Assembly: GCF_000980885.2 (NCBI RefSeq)
Contig: NZ_LBDA02000054.1
Coordinates: 1 to 64,000, forward strand
Length of the DNA: 64,000 nucleotides
Source: Streptomyces malaysiense
Lineage (GTDB): Bacteria; Actinomycetota; Actinomycetes; Streptomycetales; Streptomycetaceae
Reading direction: 5' to 3'
In this document: one piece after another, positions 59,946 through 64,000 of the stretch
Layout of the letters: every line of letters starts with the position of its first letter
Numbering within the stretch: the stretch's first letter is position 1
Notes under the pieces: generated by a model
Database searches by the model: none
What the model saw: the letters and a program-made list of their open reading frames with translations, nothing else
Told to the model about the DNA's origin: nothing
Program-made: the position numbers and the translations under genes

Positions 59946-60632
59946 ATGCGGCTGGGGTCCGAGGCGCCGGGGCGGGGCCCCGTGCGGCATCCGGTGTTCG
60001 CCCGGTACTACGCGCGCGCCAGTGCCGGGGCGGACACGCGGCTCGGGTTCGCCGGGGTGCGGGGGCGGCTGCTCGCCGGGCTGACCGGCCGGGTGATCGA
60101 GGTCGGCGCGGGCAACGGGCTCAACTTCGCCCGCTATCCCGCCACCGTGGCGCTGGTCGTCGCCGTCGAGCCGGAGCCGCTGCTGGGCCGGTTGGCGCGC
60201 GAGTCGGCGCGCCGCGCACCGGTACCCGTCGACGTGGTGCCCGGCACGGCGGAGGCGCTGCCCGCCGAGAGCGGGGCGTTCGACGCGGTCGTGCTGTCCC
60301 TGGTGCTGTGCAGCGTGCGCGACGTGGCGCGGGCGCTGGGCGAGGCGCACCGGGTGCTCAGGCCCGGCGGGCAGGTGCGGTTCTTCGAGCACGGGAGCGG
60401 CGGCGGGCGGGCGATGCGGCTGACCCAGCGCGCCCTCGACCGTACGGTGTGGCCCGCGCTCGCCGGGGGCTGCCATCTGGCCCGGGACCCGGTGGCCGCG
60501 CTGCGCCGCGCCGGGTTCGAACTCGGGCCGTACCGCGGCCTGTCGCTGCCGGAGCACGGACCGCGGCTGCCGGCCTCGTACTGTGTGCTGGGGACCGCCT
60601 GGCGGCCCGGTGGCGGACCGGGCGCCTCCTGA
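59946..60632 (+). CDS. class I SAM-dependent methyltransferase
   Basis: 228 residues. Motif I is GRVIEVGAGNGLNFARYP; VVAVEPEPLLGRLARESARR gives the acidic ribose contact; FDAVVLSLVLCSVRDVARAL and AHRVLRPGGQVRFFEHG follow. It resembles the UbiE/phospholipid-like methyltransferase group. Substrate not evident. Its position after bioD recalls BioC-like enzymes, but the sequence does not show BioC specificity. Confidence 0.88.
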   Translation: MRLGSEAPGRGPVRHPVFARYYARASAGADTRLGFAGVRGRLLAGLTGRVIEVGAGNGLNFARYPATVALVVAVEPEPLLGRLARESARRAPVPVDVVPGTAEALPAESGAFDAVVLSLVLCSVRDVARALGEAHRVLRPGGQVRFFEHGSGGGRAMRLTQRALDRTVWPALAGGCHLARDPVAALRRAGFELGPYRGLSLPEHGPRLPASYCVLGTAWRPGGGPGAS

Positions 60633-61019
60633 TCACAGGCTCCAGCGGCGCAGTTCCCGGGCGATGTCGTCGATGCTCGCCGCGCCGTCCTTGACCAGCC
60701 GGGCGAGGTCGCGGACCTGTTCCGGCGTGGTGACGACCTTGGCGCCGCTGGCGACCAGATAGGCGTAGGCGACCGCGGAGGCGAACAGCGCGTTGGAGCG
60801 TTCGAGCGCGGGCACGTGGATGAGCAGCTGGAGGAGGGCGGCGGCGCGCGTGTAGGGCGTCTCGTACACCGGCACGCCGAAGATCTCCGCCCGGTGCCGG
60901 GCGACGGCCGCGATCAGCGCGCCCCAGTCGGCGACCTGCGGGTCCCCGGGGGTCTTCTGTTCGGCGAGCATGAGCAGCCAGGCGAGGTCGATGCTCAGCC
61001 CGTTCGGCGAGTCGCTCAA
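60633..61019 (-). CDS. Fic/Doc-like toxin with degenerate active site
   Basis: 128 residues, convergent and adjoining the methyltransferase. The helical plan and the segment LIHVPALERSNALFASAVAY correspond to the Fic/Doc core, in which H-P-F-x-x-G-N-[GK]-R would be expected. Here the His and Asn remain but the Gly, Lys/Arg and Phe are lost. Coupled 4 bp behind a ribbon-helix-helix antitoxin. It may be an AMPylation-dead or differently acting toxin. Confidence 0.75.
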   Translation of the reverse strand: MSDSPNGLSIDLAWLLMLAEQKTPGDPQVADWGALIAAVARHRAEIFGVPVYETPYTRAAALLQLLIHVPALERSNALFASAVAYAYLVASGAKVVTTPEQVRDLARLVKDGAASIDDIARELRRWSL

Positions 61020-61023
61020 GGGA

Positions 61024-61266
61024 TCAGCTGCGTCCTTCGCCCGCGGCGGTGCCGCGCGCCTCGGTGAACTCCTCGGCGAACACGGACTCGTACTGCTTCA
61101 TGAAATCGGCGGCGGCCTCCACGAAAGTGCGGCCCGCTTCGCCGGTGTCCTGTCTGACCAGTTCCTCGATGTAGCGGTTGACGCTCATCCCGCGGGCCAG
61201 CGCGCGCTCGCGCGCCGCGCGGGCGGTCCCCTCGTCCACGCGCACGTTCAGCTGGGTCTTCGCCAT
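61024..61266 (-). CDS. ribbon-helix-helix antitoxin
   Basis: 80 residues from ATG 61266. The RHH DNA-binding unit is K-T-Q-L-N-V-R-V-D-E-G-T-A-R-A-A-R, RALARGMSVNRYIEELVRQD. A C-terminal helical segment (EAAADFMKQYESVFAEEF) would bind the toxin encoded 4 bp downstream. The pair has the standard antitoxin-first order. Confidence 0.85.
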   Translation of the reverse strand: MAKTQLNVRVDEGTARAARERALARGMSVNRYIEELVRQDTGEAGRTFVEAAADFMKQYESVFAEEFTEARGTAAGEGRS

Positions 61267-61274
61267 GCCTCGAC

Positions 61275-61294
61275 GCTAGCGCCCGAGTGCTAGC
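61275..61294. promoter_or_regulatory. operator before the toxin-antitoxin pair
   Basis: Two palindromic GCTAGC hexamers (61275-61280 and 61289-61294) separated by GCCCGAGT lie 8-28 bp before the antitoxin ATG. Repeated half-sites at this distance are typical for ribbon-helix-helix autorepressors, which bind as dimers of dimers. Confidence 0.6.
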
Positions 61295-61498
61295 AAGGGC
61301 AAGCGGGAGCAGGAGCACAAGGGGGCGCACGGGCGCGTCCGGGCGGGGCCCGCCGTCACACCGCCCGCGGCCCGGTGGCATGCCCGCGCGCGCCGCCGGC
61401 GACGGCCGCGGAATCCGGGTCCGGCCCCGATTCCCCCTGTGGGCCCGGTCACATTAGGCTCACCCGGGACAGCTCGAACCGGTGACCGGGAGGCGGTC

Positions 61499-62326
61499 TT
61501 GTCCACATCCGCTGCCGCACAGCACGCCCCCGGCCGCGCGCCGGGCGAGGGGACCGCGGCCCGCGCCCGCGGGCTGACCAAGGCATACGGCGCGGGCGAG
61601 ACCGCGGTGCTCGCGCTGGACTCGGTGGACGTGGACGTCGCACGGGGCCGGTTCACCGCCGTGATGGGGCCCTCGGGGTCCGGCAAGTCCACGCTGATGC
61701 ACTGCCTGGCGGGGCTCGACACGGTGTCGGCCGGGCAGGTGTGGCTGGGCGAGACCGAGATCACCGGGCTGCGGGAGCGGGAGCTGACCCGGCTGCGGCG
61801 GGACCGGATCGGGTTCATGTTCCAGTCGTTCAACCTCATCCCGACGCTGACCGCCGCCGAGAACATCACCCTGCCGATGGACATCGCGGGCCGCGAGCCC
61901 GATCAGGCGTGGCTCGACCAGGTGATCGACACACTCGGGCTGGGCGGGCGGCTCGGGCACCGGCCGAGCCAGCTGTCGGGCGGTCAGCAGCAGCGGGTGG
62001 CGTGCGCTCGGGCGCTGGCCTCCCGGCCCGAGCTGATCTTCGCCGACGAACCGACCGGAAACCTCGACTCGCGGGCCGGTCTCGAGGTGCTGGGCTTTCT
62101 GCGCGGCGCGGTGGACGACCTGGGGCAGACCGTCGTCATGGTCACCCACGACCCGGGCGCCGCCGCCCACTCCGACCTGGTGCTCTTCCTCGCCGACGGG
62201 CGGCTCGTGGACGAACTGGCCCGGCCGACGGCGGAGCGGGTCCTGGAGCGCATGAAACGGCTCGACGGGGAGCGGGCGGAACGGCTCGACGACACCCGCG
62301 GCCCGGGTGCCGCGCGGGAGGACTGA
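61499..62326 (+). CDS. ABC transporter ATP-binding protein (MacB/LolD-type)
   Basis: 275 residues from TTG 61499, after GGGAGG; a GTG at 61439 in frame lacks a site. Walker A GPSGSGKST, Q-loop FMFQSFNLIPTLTAAENI, signature QLSGGQQQRVACARAL, Walker B LIFADEPTGNLDSR and H-loop VVMVTHDPGAA are all intact. It belongs to the MacB/LolD exporter-like group that pairs with FtsX-like permeases, as encoded 3 bp downstream. Confidence 0.95.
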   Translation: MSTSAAAQHAPGRAPGEGTAARARGLTKAYGAGETAVLALDSVDVDVARGRFTAVMGPSGSGKSTLMHCLAGLDTVSAGQVWLGETEITGLRERELTRLRRDRIGFMFQSFNLIPTLTAAENITLPMDIAGREPDQAWLDQVIDTLGLGGRLGHRPSQLSGGQQQRVACARALASRPELIFADEPTGNLDSRAGLEVLGFLRGAVDDLGQTVVMVTHDPGAAAHSDLVLFLADGRLVDELARPTAERVLERMKRLDGERAERLDDTRGPGAARED

Positions 62327-62329
62327 CCG

Positions 62330-64000
62330 GTGCTCAAGGCGACCCTGAGGAGCTTCCTCGCGCACAAGGGGCGGCTCGCGCTGTCCGCTCTCGCCGTGGT
62401 CCTGTCCGTGGCGTTCGTCGCGGGCAGTCTGATCTTCTCCGACACCGTCGCCCGCACGTTCGACCGGCTGTTCGCCTCGACCGCCGCCGACGTGACCGTG
62501 CAGCCGAAGCGCGACCTGATGGCCGCGCGGGCCAGCGGCGCGGTGCAGACGCTGCCCGCCTCGCTGCGGGACGAGGTGGCGAGGGTCGACGGAGTGGCGG
62601 CGGCGCGCGCCGACGTGCAGGTGCAGAACCTGGTCGTGGTCGACCGCCACAACCGATCCATCAGCCCGACCAACGGCGCGCCCACCCTCGCCGGCTCCTG
62701 GTACCCGACCCGGCGCAGCCCGGTGGAGCTGACCTCCGGGCACGCCCCGCGAGGTCCGGACGAGGCGTTGCTCGACGCCGACACGGCCGGGAGGCGGAAG
62801 GTGCGGATCGGCGACACGCTGACCGTGCAGGCGCAGCCCGGCACCTTCCGGGTGCGGGTCGTCGGGATCGCCTCGTTCACCACGACCAACTCGGGCGCGG
62901 CCCTGCTCTACCTGGACCCGGCGGTGGCCGGGCGCCGGCTCCTCGGCTCGGCCGCGCGGGCCACCGGCATCTCCGTGGACGCCGCCCGAGGGGTCTCCGA
63001 CGAGCGGCTGGCGCACCGGGTGGTCGCGGCGCTCGGCACGAGGGCCGCGACGTACGACGTGCGGACGGCGGACCAGCAGGCCAAGTCGGCGGCGGCCGCC
63101 CTCGGCACGTTCCTGGACGTCGTCAAGTACGTGATGCTGGGGTTCGCCGGGGTCGCGCTCCTGGTCGGCGTGTTCCTGATCGTCAACACCTTCTCCATGC
63201 TGATCGCCCAGCGCACCCGGGAGCTGGGCCTGCTGCGCGCGCTGGGCGCCGACCGGCGGCAGGTACGGCGTTCGGTGCTGACGGAGGCGCTGCTGCTCGG
63301 CCTGGTCGGCTCGACGCTGGGCCTCGCGGCCGGGATCGGGCTGGCCTTCGGGCTGATCGGGCTGATGCGGGCGTTCGGGATGAATCTGGGCGCGGCCCAA
63401 ATGGTGATCGGCTGGGGTACGCCCGTCGCCGCGTACGTGGTCGGGCTCGGCGTGACATTCGTGGCCGCCTATCTGCCCGCCCGGCGCGCGGCGGCCGTCT
63501 CCCCCATGGCGGCGCTCGCGGACGCCGAGGTCGCCGGTGCGGGCAAGCCGTTGCGGGCGCGGGCGATCGCGGGTGCGCTGGTCGGGGCCGTGGGCGCGGC
63601 GGCGCTGGCCGGGTGCGCGGCGGCCACGCGCACCGGTCCCGCCGCGGCCCTGCTGGGCGCCGGGGTGGCGTTGACGCTGATCGCGACCGTGGTGGCCGGG
63701 CCGCTGCTGGTGCGGCCGGTGATCCGGGTGCTGGGCGCGGGGTTCCCCGCGCTGTTCGGAGCGGTCGGCGTGATGAGCCGGCGCAACGCGCTGCGCAATC
63801 CACGCCGGACCGGCGCCACGGCCGCCGCGCTGATGGTGGGCCTGGCCCTGGTGGGCGGGATGTCGGTGGCGAGCGCGTCCATGTCGGCGTCGTTCGACCA
63901 GCAGATCGACAAGCGGCTCGGCGCCGACTTCACGGTCCAGAACGCCAACTTCACCCCGTTCACCCGGCAGATCGCCGACCGTGTGGCCGCGACCAGGGGA
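62330..64000 (+). CDS. FtsX-like ABC transporter permease, 3' end outside window
   Basis: GTG start 3 bp after the ATPase stop; the frame stays open for 557 codons to the window edge. First membrane helix LALSALAVVLSVAFVAGSLI, then a MacB-type periplasmic domain (about 40-250), then helices with GFAGVALLVGVFLIVNTFSM, AQRTRELGLLRALGADRRQV, and a second repeat starting MSRRNALRNPRRTGATAAAL. A full-length member has about 840 residues, so roughly a third is missing. Such pairs export lipids or peptides or act in stress sensing. Confidence 0.93.
   Translation, partial: MLKATLRSFLAHKGRLALSALAVVLSVAFVAGSLIFSDTVARTFDRLFASTAADVTVQPKRDLMAARASGAVQTLPASLRDEVARVDGVAAARADVQVQNLVVVDRHNRSISPTNGAPTLAGSWYPTRRSPVELTSGHAPRGPDEALLDADTAGRRKVRIGDTLTVQAQPGTFRVRVVGIASFTTTNSGAALLYLDPAVAGRRLLGSAARATGISVDAARGVSDERLAHRVVAALGTRAATYDVRTADQQAKSAAAALGTFLDVVKYVMLGFAGVALLVGVFLIVNTFSMLIAQRTRELGLLRALGADRRQVRRSVLTEALLLGLVGSTLGLAAGIGLAFGLIGLMRAFGMNLGAAQMVIGWGTPVAAYVVGLGVTFVAAYLPARRAAAVSPMAALADAEVAGAGKPLRARAIAGALVGAVGAAALAGCAAATRTGPAAALLGAGVALTLIATVVAGPLLVRPVIRVLGAGFPALFGAVGVMSRRNALRNPRRTGATAAALMVGLALVGGMSVASASMSASFDQQIDKRLGADFTVQNANFTPFTRQIADRVAATRG

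Noticed and set aside
60970..61293. 107-codon plus-strand frame opposite the toxin-antitoxin pair
   Set aside because: Shadow of two coupled minus-strand genes that have recognisable folds and an operator.

Overview
The window is chromosomal DNA of a Streptomyces or very close relative. Base composition is very GC-rich, third codon positions are almost always G or C, GTG and TTG starts and 1-4 bp start/stop overlaps are common, and several families are Streptomyces hallmarks (RppA/CYP158, a WhiJ/AbaA-like HTH-DUF397 set, MurT/GatD, DUF6213). No tRNA, rRNA, insertion sequence, integrase or CRISPR array was seen.

1-17.3 kb holds most of a contractile injection system (CIS), all on the plus strand. 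In order it encodes a beta-sandwich protein cut by the window edge, a DUF4255 protein, an AAA+ ATPase, sheath, tube, two small proteins in the tail-chaperone position, a 1043-residue disordered repeat protein, a second tube-like protein, a LysM hub protein, a VgrG-like spike, a PAAR tip, gp25, gpJ-like and gpI-like baseplate proteins, and a zinc-ribbon/transmembrane/discoidin-like protein that could tie the particle to the membrane. No tail fibre or obvious effector lies inside the window.

17.3-26.7 kb is a mixed block: SpoIIE-type phosphatase, HD hydrolase, DedA protein, a decayed patch (frameshifted and truncated amidohydrolase, permease remnant), DUF779, a secreted phosphodiester glycosidase, and a minus-strand set of two acyl-CoA dehydrogenases plus a quinone reductase behind an XRE-cupin regulator. 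26.9-30.6 kb carries an ATP-dependent DNA ligase, a Nudix hydrolase, an aldehyde dehydrogenase and DUF6213. 31.3-34.2 kb is the rppA-P450-cupin cluster for tetrahydroxynaphthalene/flaviolin pigment, with catalytic residues at the textbook positions.

34.2-46.1 kb has an acyl-CoA dehydrogenase divergent from a TetR regulator over a dense palindromic operator, peptide deformylase, murT-gatD, pfkA, a CtaG-like membrane protein, an Lrp/AsnC regulator beside a dimethylargininase-ornithine aminotransferase pair, and two lipid or membrane enzymes. 46.1-50.8 kb is the urease operon ureABCFGD on the minus strand, with a 14-bp minisatellite between ureF and ureG. 51-53.4 kb has an orphan Phd/YefM antitoxin divergent from a ClpP that lacks the usual catalytic histidine, then a secreted NlpC/P60 peptidase behind a c-di-AMP (ydaO) riboswitch. 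53.5-55.3 kb is an HATPase/HTH/DUF397 regulatory set. 55.4-59.9 kb is biotin synthesis (bioF divergent from bioBAD). The window closes with a methyltransferase, a Fic-like/ribbon-helix-helix pair, and an ABC transporter whose permease runs off the end.

From memory, gene order from about 22 kb to the end matches the S. coelicolor arm around SCO1195-SCO1250, whereas the CIS genes of that species lie near SCO4242-SCO4263. If so, the decayed patch near 20 kb may mark an old rearrangement junction.
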